Shown: in pieces, positions 1 through 10,372 of the stretch | Layout of the letters: each line of letters begins with the position of its first letter | Position numbering within the stretch: position 1 is the first letter of the stretch | Assembly: GCF_018854015.1 (NCBI RefSeq) | Contig: NZ_JAAXYO010000154.1 | Span: forward strand, 1 to 64,000 | DNA from: Igneacidithiobacillus copahuensis | GTDB taxonomy: Bacteria > Pseudomonadota > Gammaproteobacteria > Acidithiobacillales > Acidithiobacillaceae | Length of the DNA stretch: 64,000 nt | Direction: 5' to 3' | The notes under the pieces: generated by a model | What the model was told of the DNA's origin: nothing | Seen by the model: the letters and a program-made list of their open reading frames with translations, nothing else | Databases searched by the model: none | Position numbers and translations under genes: made by a program

Positions 1-72
1 AGTAATCCATACCCAGGAGAACCGGACATCTCTATCTTGCCCAACGCCGGACATTTCTAATGTGCCTTGACA
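1..72 (-). mobile_element. End of an IS21-type insertion sequence (partial)
   Basis: Read on the minus strand from 72 towards 1, the sequence starts with TGTCAAGG. It then holds two near-copies of a short motif, AGAAATGTCCGG (about 60-49) and AGAGATGTCCGG (about 33-22), separated by GGCAAGATAG-type sequence. A TG terminus followed by multiple short subterminal repeats is the usual layout of IS21-family ends. The element body would lie left of the window. The junction at about 72/73 falls inside the glutathione-S-transferase-like frame. Family assignment rests on pattern recall only; no transposase is visible. Confidence 0.45.
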
Positions 73-576
73 TGGTCGCAGGGCATGGAGGATTTCCATG
101 CGCATGAAGAGCGGGGCGATGGCGGCGTCGACTAGGCTGAAGCGCTCTCCTGCGAAAAAAGGTCCGTCGCCCATTGCCGTTTCCAGTCGCTGCAGTTTGT
201 CGAAGAGCTGCCGGTGCGCCGCAGTAAAGCGTTCCTCTCCCTGCGCCACCATCATCTGAAACTGATCTCCCAGCGCCTCGCCCCCCAGGGCGATCCACGC
301 CCGGTGCCGGGCCCTTTCCAGGGGGTCCGCAGGATGCAATGGCGGCGGCAGAGTCTCGTCGAGATACTCGTTGATGACCTGTGATTCAAAGAGCACGGTA
401 TCGTTATCGATACGCAGGCAGGGAACCTTACCCAGAGGCGAGATGGCCAGAAACCACTCAGGTTTGTGGGCTAGGTCGATATGGGTCAGGGTGAAGAGAA
501 CCTCTTTATGCAGCAGGGTGATGACCGAGCGCTGCACATAGGGGCATAGAGGAAAGCTGATCAATTCCAGGGTCAT
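1..576 (-). CDS. SspA/glutathione S-transferase-like protein, partial and probably disrupted
   Basis: The frame opens at ATG 576 and runs open to the window edge. About 168 native residues (576-73) are visible. After that the frame enters the putative IS end and reads unrelated sequence. The N-terminal thioredoxin-like fold is clear: LISFPLCPYVQRS near residues 5-17, with a CPY motif where SspA/omega-type GSTs have their active-site region. It is followed by SPLGKVPCL (about 45-53) and LFESQVINEYLD (about 61-72), the classic GST substrate-binding ESxxI motif. The C-terminal helical domain has FFAGERFSLVDAAIAP (about 143-158). E. coli SspA has about 212 residues, so roughly 40 C-terminal residues are missing if the IS reading is right. 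SspA-type proteins are stringent-starvation RNA polymerase-associated factors, but a general GST cannot be excluded. Confidence 0.7.
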   Translation of the reverse strand, partial: MTLELISFPLCPYVQRSVITLLHKEVLFTLTHIDLAHKPEWFLAISPLGKVPCLRIDNDTVLFESQVINEYLDETLPPPLHPADPLERARHRAWIALGGEALGDQFQMMVAQGEERFTAAHRQLFDKLQRLETAMGDGPFFAGERFSLVDAAIAPLFMRMEILHALRPCQGTLEMSGVGQDRDVRFSWVWIT

Positions 577-598
577 GGCTGGCTCCAGCGGCGTGCGC

Positions 599-1207
599 TC
601 AGTCCGCCTTGGCGCATCGATAGAGTGCCACTTCTCCGAGAAGATTGGGCAGAATGCGGTTACTCGCGGTGTTGCGACGGCGATCGTCCAACACTACGCG
701 CTCGCGCACCTCGATGCGATTTTTGTGGCACAGGGCGTCAAAGTCGCGAAGGGTACAAAGGTGGATGTTAGGGGTATCGTACCACGTATGTGGCAAAACG
801 TCGGTCATGGGCATGTGCCCGCCGACCCCGAGTTGCCAGCGCGCGCGCCAATGGCCCATGTTGGGAAAGGTAACGATTCCCTCGCGGCCCACCCGCAACA
901 TTTCCAACAGAAGATCGAGTGGGTAATGCACCGCCTGCAGGGTCAACGACAAAACCACCGTATCCACGCTACCGCTAGCAAATTGCCGCAGGCCACTATC
1001 CAGGTCTTGTTGCAGGACCGGCACGCCCCGCCGCAAGGCCGCCGCCACCCGCTCATCGTCCAGTTCGATACCGTAACCCTTGACCTGTTTTTGCTGCTGC
1101 AGATGAGAGAGCAATTCCCCTTCGCCGCAACCCAGGTCGAGCACGCGACTCCCGGGACGAATCCAGTCGGCAATGATCCGCAGGTCGTGTCGCAATGTCT
1201 GGCTCAT
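599..1207 (-). CDS. metW: Methionine biosynthesis protein MetW
   Basis: A 202-residue SAM-dependent methyltransferase-fold protein. Motif I (VLDLGCGEG, residues 22-30) is intact, and GIELDDERVAAA follows at the expected motif II position. LPHTWYDTPNIHLCTLRDF in the middle is characteristic of MetW. The gene overlaps the 3' end of metX by 4 bases on the same strand, the standard metX-metW pair of proteobacteria. MetW works with MetX in homoserine acylation for methionine synthesis and probably acts as an activating partner rather than a proven methyltransferase. Length matches the family (about 195-205). Confidence 0.95.
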   Translation of the reverse strand: MSQTLRHDLRIIADWIRPGSRVLDLGCGEGELLSHLQQQKQVKGYGIELDDERVAAALRRGVPVLQQDLDSGLRQFASGSVDTVVLSLTLQAVHYPLDLLLEMLRVGREGIVTFPNMGHWRARWQLGVGGHMPMTDVLPHTWYDTPNIHLCTLRDFDALCHKNRIEVRERVVLDDRRRNTASNRILPNLLGEVALYRCAKAD

Positions 1208-2355
1208 ACGCCGAGCTCCTCTGCCATACGCTCCAGATAAGAGCGCATGACCCGTAAGTACTGGGGAATCGGTAGCAGAAACGAGTCATGCCCATGATGG
1301 GATTCAATTTCGGCATAGCTCACATGCGCGCCGGCGGTATATAGGGCCTGCACGATCTCGCGCGATCGCTCGGGCGAAAAGCGCCAATCGCTGCTGAAGC
1401 TGGCGACAAAAAATTTTGCTTGGACCTTGGCGAGGGCTGCCGCGAGATTGCCTCCGTAAGCGGCAGCGGGATCAAAGTAGTCGAGTGCCTTGGTGATGTA
1501 GAGGTAGCTGTTGGCATCGAAGTGCTCGACGAAGCGGGATCCCTGATAGCGCAGGTAGCTTTCGACCTCGAAATCAATGTCAAAGCCATAGGAAAGAGTC
1601 TTGCCTAGCCGTGTTTCCCGACCGAATTTCTGCCCCATGGCATCGTCGGAGAGATAGGTGATGTGGCCGATCATCCGCGCCAGGGCAAGGCCGTGGCGTG
1701 GCTTGCTTTCGTAGCGGTAATAGTGCCCGCCGTGAAAATCGGGATCGGTCATGATCGCCTGACGACAGACCTCGTTGAAACCGATGTTCTGCGCACTCAG
1801 ATTGGGCGCTGCAGCAATGACCAGGGCATGTCGCAAGCGCTCCGGGTAATCGATGGCCCACTGCAGGACCTGCATGCCACCCAGACTTCCGCCAACGATT
1901 GCCGCCCAGCAATCGATGCCGAGATGATCGCTGAGGGTGACCTGGGTACGAACCCAGTCCGACACGGTAACCATGGGAAAGTCCATCCCCCAAGGCTCGT
2001 TGCTTGCCGGATTGATGCTCGCCGGTCCGGTGGAGCCCTTGCAGGAGCCAATGAAATTACTGCACACCACAAAAAAATGTCGCGTGTCGATAGGTTTGCC
2101 GGGCCCGATCATGCTGTCCCACCAGCCTGGTTTTTTGTCTGTTGGGGAATGGTAACCGGCAGCATGATGGTCGCCAGACAATGCGTGACAGATCAAAATG
2201 GCGTTGCTGCGAGCGCTGTTCAACGTACCATAGCACTCGTAGCGCAGAGTGTAGCCGGGCAGACTGCGGCCACATTCCAAGAGTAGATCTTCTGTGATGT
2301 GAAGGTCCTGGTACTCTACCAGTCCCACGCAATCATCGGGTATGCGCTCCGGCAT
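1204..2355 (-). CDS. metX: Homoserine O-acyltransferase MetX
   Basis: An alpha/beta-hydrolase-fold enzyme that acylates the homoserine hydroxyl from acyl-CoA, committing it to methionine synthesis. I choose ATG 2355, giving 383 residues beginning MPERIPDDCVGLV, the usual family length and N-terminus. The open frame extends to 2541, but that extension has no family character. The nucleophile elbow GGSLGG puts Ser157 in the active site. The acid SSDWRFSP and the histidine in SHHGHDSFLL complete the triad. GSTGPASINP near residue 110 is the signature acyl-CoA region. MetX proteins paired with MetW in proteobacteria often use succinyl-CoA, so acetyl versus succinyl donor is left open. Confidence 0.93.
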   Translation of the reverse strand: MPERIPDDCVGLVEYQDLHITEDLLLECGRSLPGYTLRYECYGTLNSARSNAILICHALSGDHHAAGYHSPTDKKPGWWDSMIGPGKPIDTRHFFVVCSNFIGSCKGSTGPASINPASNEPWGMDFPMVTVSDWVRTQVTLSDHLGIDCWAAIVGGSLGGMQVLQWAIDYPERLRHALVIAAAPNLSAQNIGFNEVCRQAIMTDPDFHGGHYYRYESKPRHGLALARMIGHITYLSDDAMGQKFGRETRLGKTLSYGFDIDFEVESYLRYQGSRFVEHFDANSYLYITKALDYFDPAAAYGGNLAAALAKVQAKFFVASFSSDWRFSPERSREIVQALYTAGAHVSYAEIESHHGHDSFLLPIPQYLRVMRSYLERMAEELGV

Positions 2356-2542
2356 CAACGTCCCGCCTGGCTTGTAAGAAAGGCTGAGTCTACTCAGGGG
2401 GCGCACGGCGGACAAGGACTCGATAGGCGTCCGAAGGAAAAACTCCGCGAGCCACAGGATCCGCCTCTGCATGGCGAGTTCTTCCACGGCCCACTCTTTG
2501 GAAGCAGCATCGCACCAGAGGATCGGGACTTCCTTCAGCAAA

Positions 2543-2573
2543 GAAAAGGGCCTGAACCTATGTTCAGACCCTT
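2543..2573 (-). terminator. Rho-independent terminator after tRNA-His
   Basis: On the minus strand a 12-bp stem with one mismatch (arms 2573-2562 and 2557-2546, loop ATAG) is followed by TTTTC. It lies just past the CCA end of tRNA-His and before metX, so it would end the tRNA transcript. Confidence 0.7.
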
Positions 2574-2581
2574 GCTTTGTA

Positions 2582-2658
2582 TGGGGTGACTGATGGGGCT
2601 CGAACCCACGACAACCGGAATCACAATCCGGGGCTCTACCTGCTGAGCTACAGTCACC
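2582..2658 (-). tRNA. tRNA-His (GTG anticodon)
   Basis: A 77-nt cloverleaf on the minus strand. The acceptor GTGACTG pairs with CAGTCAC, with the extra 5' G(-1) opposite C73, the tRNA-His identity feature. The anticodon stem CCGGA/TCCGG encloses TTGTGAT, giving anticodon GTG. The T-arm holds GGTTCGAGC-type sequence. CCA is encoded (2584-2582). Confidence 0.95.
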
Positions 2659-2669
2659 GAAGAATAAGA

Positions 2670-2699
2670 ATGATAACGCCCGCAGGCCCTCCTCTGCAA
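2670..2699 (-). promoter_or_regulatory. Candidate tRNA-His promoter
   Basis: On the minus strand TTGCAG (2699-2694) and TATCAT (2675-2670) are separated by 18 bp. The predicted start would be about 2663, a few bases before the tRNA. The -35 box lies inside the stem-loop assigned as nrdB terminator. Confidence 0.35.
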
Positions 2700-2723
2700 G
2701 ATCTTCGGCGGGGCCTCCGGGCG
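2677..2723 (-). terminator. Candidate terminator after nrdB
   Basis: Arms 2723-2711 and 2689-2677 form a 13-bp G/C-rich stem with one mismatch and a 21-nt loop. TTATCATTC follows on the minus strand. It begins 6 bases after the nrdB stop codon. The T-rich tail is weak, so termination may be partial. Confidence 0.5.
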
Positions 2724-2728
2724 AGAGA

Positions 2729-3847
2729 TCAGTCCCAGCTCAGGGCGCCACCGGTTTGATATTCGGTGACTCGGGTCTCGAAGAAGTTCTTTTCCTTCTT
2801 CAGATCCATCATCTCGCTCATCCACGGGAAAGGGTTTTTGACCCCCTCCCACTGCGGCTTGAGACCGATCTGGCTGAGCCGGCGATTACCAATGAAATGC
2901 ACATAGTCCTTGAACATTGGCGCATTCAGCCCGAGCACGCCACGCGGCATGGTGTCGTCGGCGTAGGCGCATTCGAGTTCCACACCCTGATGAATCAGGG
3001 CGATGATCTCTTCCTGGAATTCCTCGGTCCACAGGTGCGGATTTTCGATCTTGATCTGGTTGATCATGTCGATGCCGAAATTGCAGTGCATCGATTCGTC
3101 GCGCAGGATGTACTGGTACTGTTCGGCGGCACCGACCATCTTGTTCTGCCGCCCCATGGCCAGGATCTGACTGAACCCCACATAGAAGAACATGCCTTCC
3201 ATGATAGTGGCGAAAACGATCAGGGAGCGCAGCAACAGCTGGTCATTTTCTGGCGTACCGGTCTTGAAATTGGGGTCCGCCAGGACTTCGATGAAGGGGA
3301 TGAGAAAATCATCCTTGGCGCGTACCGAGGGGACTTCATGATACATATTGAAGATCTCCCCTTCGTCGAGCCCCAGGGATTCGACGATGTACTGGTAGGC
3401 GTGGGTATGAATGGCCTCTTCAAAGCCCTGGCGCAGCAGATACTGGCGGCACTCGGGCGCGGTGATGTGACGGTAGGTACCGAGCACAATGTTATTGGCT
3501 GCCAGACTGTCGGCGGTCACAAAAAAGCCGAGATTCCGTTTGACGATGCGGCGCTCGTCCTCCGTCAAGCCCTTGGGATCCTTCCAGAGGGCGATGTCGC
3601 GGGCCATCTGGACCTCTTGCGGCATCCAGTGATTGGCGCAGGCCGCGAGATACTTGTCCCAGGCCCACTGGTACTTGAAGGGTACCAATTGGTTGACATC
3701 GGCCTTGCCATTGATGATGCGTTTGTCTTCGGCGCGCACACGGGCAAAGCTGCTGGCCTGGATGCCAATATCGGCGCCGGCCTGACCTTGTTCGTGGTAA
3801 GCAGGCAGGGTGATGGACTGCGGTTGTTCTTCTGCAAAATCTAGCAT
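2729..3847 (-). CDS. nrdB: Class I ribonucleotide reductase, small (radical) subunit NrdB
   Basis: A 372-residue R2 subunit that generates and holds the metal-linked radical needed by NrdA to make deoxyribonucleotides. The helix with EAIHTHAYQYI carries the metal-ligand Glu and His and a Tyr at the radical position. EGMFFYVGF and RDESMHCNFGIDMI carry the second set of Glu/His ligands. The sequence around ESLGLDEGEIFNMYHEVPS resembles the R2 clade that includes chlamydial (class Ic) proteins, which have Phe at the radical position; here Tyr is kept. It lies 24 bp downstream of nrdA in one operon, presumably NrdR-controlled. A glutamine-rich N-terminus (EEQPQSITLP) precedes the fold. Confidence 0.95.
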   Translation of the reverse strand: MLDFAEEQPQSITLPAYHEQGQAGADIGIQASSFARVRAEDKRIINGKADVNQLVPFKYQWAWDKYLAACANHWMPQEVQMARDIALWKDPKGLTEDERRIVKRNLGFFVTADSLAANNIVLGTYRHITAPECRQYLLRQGFEEAIHTHAYQYIVESLGLDEGEIFNMYHEVPSVRAKDDFLIPFIEVLADPNFKTGTPENDQLLLRSLIVFATIMEGMFFYVGFSQILAMGRQNKMVGAAEQYQYILRDESMHCNFGIDMINQIKIENPHLWTEEFQEEIIALIHQGVELECAYADDTMPRGVLGLNAPMFKDYVHFIGNRRLSQIGLKPQWEGVKNPFPWMSEMMDLKKEKNFFETRVTEYQTGGALSWD

Positions 3848-3871
3848 CGGTCTCTCCAGTTTTCGGCTGCC

Positions 3872-6700
3872 TTACTGGCAGGCCTCGCAGGTGGGGTCGT
3901 CAATGGCGCAGGCCTTGAGGCTGCCGGGCACCGCATTGAGGGTACCGGTCTGCACCGTGGATTTTTCTGCCGCGGTGGCTCCCAAAGAGCGCAGGTAATA
4001 GGTGGTCTTGATACCGCGCCGCCAAGCCAGGCGATAGGTATCGTCGATCTTCTTGCCCGAGGGCGTACCGAAATACAGATTCAGGCTCTGCGACTGATCC
4101 AGCCACTTCTGCCGCCTGCCGCCTGCTTCGATCAACCAGTCGGGATCGGTCTCGAAGGCATTGGCATAGAGGGGCTTCAGGGCAGCCGGGATGCGGTCGA
4201 TGGGCGCGACCGAGCCATCGAAGTACTTGAGGTCGTTGACCATCACCTCATCCCACAAATCCAGGCGCTTGAGGTCCTCCACCAAATACTGATTGACCAC
4301 GGTGAACTCGCCGGAAAGGTTCGATTTGACGTAGAGGTTCTGGTAGATCGGCTCGATCCCCTGGCTGACCCCAACAATATTGGAGATCGTCGCCGTCGGA
4401 GCAATGGCCAGGCAGTTGCTGTTGCGCATGCCACCGCGCACCTTCTCGCGCAGGCCCGACCAGTCGAGCTGCTGGCTACGGTCGAGATCGACCCCCTGAC
4501 TGCGGCTCTGCGCCAGAATCTCGATGCTGTCGATGGGCAGCACCCCCTGGCTCCAGAGGGAGCCTGCGAAACTTTGGTAGGTACCGCGCTCGCGGGCGAG
4601 GTCGGCCGAGGCATCGATGGCATGGTAGCTGATCAGTTCCTGGCTGATATCCGCAAAGCGCACCGCAGCATCCGAGGCATAGGGAATGCGCAGGGCGAGA
4701 AGGGCGTCGGAGAAACCCATCAAACCCAGTCCTACGGGGCGGTGACGCAGATTACTATTGCGTGCCTTGCCGAGGGCGTAGTAGTTGATGTCTATGACAT
4801 TGTCGAGCATGCGCATGGCCACCCGGATGGTGCGCGCCAACTTTTCGCCATCGATGGCGGCGAGGATCTGCTCCGCGCTCAGGTCAGGGTTCAGGGCTAG
4901 CGGATCCTGCCCCGCCGGCTGACGCAGATGCGCGACAAGATTCACCGACCCCAGGTTGCAGACGGCGATTTCCTTGTCGCTGGTGTTCAGGGTGATTTCC
5001 GTGCAGAGATTGGAGCTGTGCACCACGCCTACATGCTGCTGCGGGCTGCGCAGATTGCAGGGGTCCTTGAAGGTGATCCACGGATGACCGGTCTCGAAGA
5101 GCATGGTCAGCATCTTGCGCCACAGTTGCACGGCCGGCAGTCGTTTGTAGAGCTCGATCTTGCCCGCCAGTGCCTGCTCTTCGTATTCCTCGTAACGGGC
5201 GCGGAAGGCAGCGCCGGTCAGATCATGGAGCTCGGGGACGTCGTTGGGGCTGAAGAGCGTCCAGTCGGCGCCCGCCTCTACCCGTTCCATGAATAGGTCA
5301 GGGATCCAGTTGGCGGTGTTCATATCGTGGGTGCGGCGCCGATCATCGCCGGTGTTCTTGCGCAGCTCGAGAAATTCTTCGATGTCCAGATGCCAGGTTT
5401 CGAGATAGGCGCAGACGGCACCCTTGCGCTTACCACCCTGATTGACGGCAACCGCGGTGTCATTCACTACTTTGAGGAAGGGGACCACGCCTTGGCTCTT
5501 ACCGTTGGTGCCCTTGATGTAAGAACCCAGGGCGCGTACCCGCGTCCAGTCATTGCCAAGGCCACCGGAATACTTGGAGAGCAGGGCATTGTCCTTGATC
5601 GACTCGTAGATGCCATCGAGATCATCGGCGACGGTGGTGAGGAAGCAGCTCGACAACTGCGGTCGTAGCGTACCGGAATTGAATAGGGTAGGAGTGGAGC
5701 TGACGAAATCGAATTGAGAAAGTACCTCATAGAAGGCGATGGCCTGCTCCTCGCGATCGATCTCCTCGATGGCGAGGCCCATTGCGACGCGCATCCAGAA
5801 GGCCTGCGGCAATTCGATGCGCCGCTCGCGCACGTGCAGGAAATAGCGATCATAGAGGATCTGCAGGCCCAGATATTGAAAATTCAGGTCACGCTCTGGG
5901 CGTAGCGCTGCGGTGATGCGATCGAGGTCGAACTGCGCCAGACGCGGGTCGATGAGTTCGTGCTCGATACCCGTGGCTAGATAATCGCGAAAATAGTCGC
6001 TGTAACGCTCTGTCATCTGCGCCTGGGTACATGGCTGCCCGACCACCTCGCGACGGATGCGGTCGAGGAGCAGGCGCGCCGACACGTAGGCATAGGCGGG
6101 GTCGCGCTCGATCAGGATGCGGCTGGCAAGAATGGGAGCTTGATAGAGTTCAGCCTCACTGATTCCATCGTAGAGATTTTTCAGAGTGGATTGCAGGATC
6201 AGTTCTGGGGAAACCGCTGCACCCAAACCGGCACAGGCTTCGTCGATGACGGCCCGCAAGCGCTCGCGATCGAGGGGCTGGCTGCTGCCATCGGCCTGAC
6301 GCACCTGCAATTCCGTGCATAGCTCCTGCTCCTGCTGTTTCTGCCGAGCGCGTTCCCGTGCGCGCTCTTCCCGGTAGAGAACGTAAGCGCGCGCCACCTC
6401 ATGCTCCCCGGCACGCATCAGCGCCAATTCGACCTGATCCTGGATATCTTCGATGTGGAAGGTGCCGCCGCCCGGTTGCCGACGCTCCAGTGCGCCGAGC
6501 ACCTGTTCCGTGAGTTTTGCTACCTGTTCCCGGACACGCGCACTGGCGGCTCCGCCCGTGCCTTGCACCGCGAGGAAGGCTTTGGTCATGGCGACCTGAA
6601 TTTTGCTGGCATCGAAGGGCACCACCGCTCCATTGCGGCGGATGACGCGGTGACGGGAATCGGACAGGTCCGGGACAACGGCTGTGGCAGTGCTGGGCAT
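3872..6700 (-). CDS. nrdA: Class I ribonucleotide reductase, large (catalytic) subunit NrdA
   Basis: A 942-residue R1 subunit that reduces ribonucleoside diphosphates. ATG 6700 is chosen because AAGGAGGA sits just upstream; the open frame to 6814 would run through the operator region. Two ATP-cone modules are visible: IRRNGAVVPFDASKI at about residue 20, and a second, more divergent one at about 130-215. Catalytic elements follow: SSCFL (substrate-site Cys), NLCTEI (radical Cys with neighbouring Asn and Glu) and CNLGSVNL (second redox Cys). The C-terminus DDPTCEACQ holds the Cys pair that exchanges electrons with thioredoxin. It is longer than E. coli NrdA (761), explained by the extra ATP cone. 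It is co-transcribed with nrdB. Confidence 0.96.
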   Translation of the reverse strand: MPSTATAVVPDLSDSRHRVIRRNGAVVPFDASKIQVAMTKAFLAVQGTGGAASARVREQVAKLTEQVLGALERRQPGGGTFHIEDIQDQVELALMRAGEHEVARAYVLYREERARERARQKQQEQELCTELQVRQADGSSQPLDRERLRAVIDEACAGLGAAVSPELILQSTLKNLYDGISEAELYQAPILASRILIERDPAYAYVSARLLLDRIRREVVGQPCTQAQMTERYSDYFRDYLATGIEHELIDPRLAQFDLDRITAALRPERDLNFQYLGLQILYDRYFLHVRERRIELPQAFWMRVAMGLAIEEIDREEQAIAFYEVLSQFDFVSSTPTLFNSGTLRPQLSSCFLTTVADDLDGIYESIKDNALLSKYSGGLGNDWTRVRALGSYIKGTNGKSQGVVPFLKVVNDTAVAVNQGGKRKGAVCAYLETWHLDIEEFLELRKNTGDDRRRTHDMNTANWIPDLFMERVEAGADWTLFSPNDVPELHDLTGAAFRARYEEYEEQALAGKIELYKRLPAVQLWRKMLTMLFETGHPWITFKDPCNLRSPQQHVGVVHSSNLCTEITLNTSDKEIAVCNLGSVNLVAHLRQPAGQDPLALNPDLSAEQILAAIDGEKLARTIRVAMRMLDNVIDINYYALGKARNSNLRHRPVGLGLMGFSDALLALRIPYASDAAVRFADISQELISYHAIDASADLARERGTYQSFAGSLWSQGVLPIDSIEILAQSRSQGVDLDRSQQLDWSGLREKVRGGMRNSNCLAIAPTATISNIVGVSQGIEPIYQNLYVKSNLSGEFTVVNQYLVEDLKRLDLWDEVMVNDLKYFDGSVAPIDRIPAALKPLYANAFETDPDWLIEAGGRRQKWLDQSQSLNLYFGTPSGKKIDDTYRLAWRRGIKTTYYLRSLGATAAEKSTVQTGTLNAVPGSLKACAIDDPTCEACQ

Positions 6701-6721
6701 GGGCTCCTCCTTGGTGATAGC

Positions 6722-6774
6722 ACAAAATATAGTTATCCCAGTGCCATTGTCAACACTATATATAGTGTTGACAA
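6722..6774. promoter_or_regulatory. NrdR-box operator pair upstream of nrdA
   Basis: A 16-bp match to the NrdR consensus, ACACTATATATAGTGT, lies at 6753-6768. It is embedded in a perfect 28-bp palindrome spanning 6747-6774. A second, decayed box starts at 6722, exactly 31 bp away, about three helical turns, the spacing at which NrdR boxes usually occur. The pair lies 21-75 bp upstream of the nrdA start and within 115 bp of the divergent tldD. This predicts repression of nrdAB by an NrdR not in the window. Confidence 0.8.
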
Positions 6775-6887
6775 GCTGTGGATGACCTGGGGATAGGCAG
6801 TGCAGAAATTGCATAAAAAATTTAGACTTGTTCTATATCGCTGGCCGGCGCATACTCTTTCGCAACATTCAGTCGGAGAAGCACGTC

Positions 6888-8330
6888 ATGACGAATAACG
6901 CCCTCGATCTCGCCCGGGAAAATTTGCTGCAGCCCGCAGGAATCGACGAGACGGCACTGGAGCGCACCTTTACGCAGTTGCGCCGCCGCGCCCTTGACGA
7001 TGCGGATCTGTACTTTCAATACAGCCGTAGCGAGGCTTTCAGCCTGGAAGAAGGAGTGGTCAAATCGGGCAGTCACAGCATTCATCAAGGAGTGGGGGTG
7101 CGTGCTATCCAGGGAGAACGCCAGGGTCTGGCCTACTCCGATGAAATCGCGGTGGAGGCACTGCTGGGAGCAGCGGAAGCGGCGCGCAGCATCGTTCATC
7201 ACCCGGGCGAGCAGCGGGCGCTGCAGTGGCGCTCCCGCAGCGGTCTGGATTTGTATCCAAACGTCGATCCTCTGGCGAGCATCGAAAATCGCGAGAAAAT
7301 CGCCCTTCTCGAGCGTCTGGAAGTGGCTGCACGGGCAGCCGATCCGCGTGTGGTGCAGGTAATGGCCAGTCTGGCCGCGCGCTACGAGGTGGTATTGGTG
7401 GCGCGTCTGGATGGCAGTCTGGCTGCCGATTTGCGACCGTTGGTGCGACTGAACGTCACGGTGATCGCCGAGGAGAATGGTCGGCGGGAACAGGGAAGCG
7501 CCGGTGGAGGGGGACGCCACGACTATCGCGCATTTCTTGCCAGCGACGTGGCCGAGGAGTATGCCCGTGAGGCAGTGCGGCAGGCGCTGGTCAACCTCGA
7601 GGCGGAGGCCGCTCCGGCCGGCGGTATGGAAGTTGTCCTCGGGCCTGGTTGGCCGGGTATTCTGCTGCACGAGGCCATCGGTCATGGTCTGGAGGGGGAT
7701 TTCAACCGCAAAGGCACTAGCGCTTTCTCTGGTCGCGTTGGGCAGCGGGTAGCCGCGCCCGGGGTCACGGTGGTGGACGATGGCACCCTGAGCGGCCGGC
7801 GGGGAAGTCTCAATCTTGATGATGAAGGGCATCCAACCCAATGTACCGTACTGATTGAAGACGGCATTCTGCGCGGGTATCTGCAGGACAGTCTGAATGC
7901 CCGGCTTATGGGGGTTGCCCCTACCGGTAACGGTCGGCGTGAATCCTATGCGCATCTGCCTATACCGCGTATGACTAATACCTACATGCGCAATGGTCAG
8001 CACGATCCGCAGGAAATTATCGCCAGTGTCAAGAAGGGGCTATATGCCGTGAACTTCGGCGGTGGGCAGGTCGACATCACCAGCGGCAAGTTCGTGTTCT
8101 CGGCCTCGGAAGCGTATCTGATCGAGAATGGCCGCATCACGCGTCCAGTCAAAGGAGCGACCCTGATTGGAAACGGGCCGGATGTGCTCACGCGGGTTGA
8201 AATGATTGGCAACGACCTCCAATTAGATCCAGGAGTGGGGACCTGTGGGAAAGACGGACAGAGCGTGCCGGTGGGAGTCGGTCAGCCAACATTGAAAATT
8301 CGTGATCTCACGGTTGGCGGTACCCAATGA
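6888..8330 (+). CDS. tldD: Metalloprotease TldD
   Basis: A 480-residue member of the TldD/PmbA (TldE) peptidase family, matching E. coli TldD at 481. The zinc site HEAIGHGLEGD lies at residues 261-271, the family HExxxH motif. The N-terminal half (LYFQYSRSEAFSLEEG, then GVGVRAI) and the C-terminal GVGTCGKDGQSVPVGVGQP match TldD. ATG 6888 is chosen, with GGAG about 12 bases upstream; the frame to 6828 lacks a ribosome site. TldD acts with TldE in cytosolic proteolysis, including processing of modified peptides and CcdA turnover in enterobacteria. It is transcribed away from nrdA. The partner gene is not in the window. Confidence 0.95.
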   Translation: MTNNALDLARENLLQPAGIDETALERTFTQLRRRALDDADLYFQYSRSEAFSLEEGVVKSGSHSIHQGVGVRAIQGERQGLAYSDEIAVEALLGAAEAARSIVHHPGEQRALQWRSRSGLDLYPNVDPLASIENREKIALLERLEVAARAADPRVVQVMASLAARYEVVLVARLDGSLAADLRPLVRLNVTVIAEENGRREQGSAGGGGRHDYRAFLASDVAEEYAREAVRQALVNLEAEAAPAGGMEVVLGPGWPGILLHEAIGHGLEGDFNRKGTSAFSGRVGQRVAAPGVTVVDDGTLSGRRGSLNLDDEGHPTQCTVLIEDGILRGYLQDSLNARLMGVAPTGNGRRESYAHLPIPRMTNTYMRNGQHDPQEIIASVKKGLYAVNFGGGQVDITSGKFVFSASEAYLIENGRITRPVKGATLIGNGPDVLTRVEMIGNDLQLDPGVGTCGKDGQSVPVGVGQPTLKIRDLTVGGTQ

Positions 8331-8449
8331 TGCTGGGTTATCCGCTATGCGCGGGGTGCGCTATTGTCAGTTTTTCTGCAGAGGTCTAAGATCGCACATG
8401 TTGGGGTATTTTGTACCCGATCTAAACTCCCGATGGGGGAGGTGAGGAA

Positions 8450-10368
<1,919 letters not shown>

Positions 10369-10372
<4 letters not shown>

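Noticed and set aside
6701..6814. Longer nrdA start at 6814
   Set aside because: It would run through the NrdR operators and lacks a ribosome site; ATG 6700 has AAGGAGGA directly upstream.
6822..8003. Long minus-strand frames opposite tldD, ftsH, metX, nrdB and other core genes
   Set aside because: They are shadows of well-recognised genes and have no family features.
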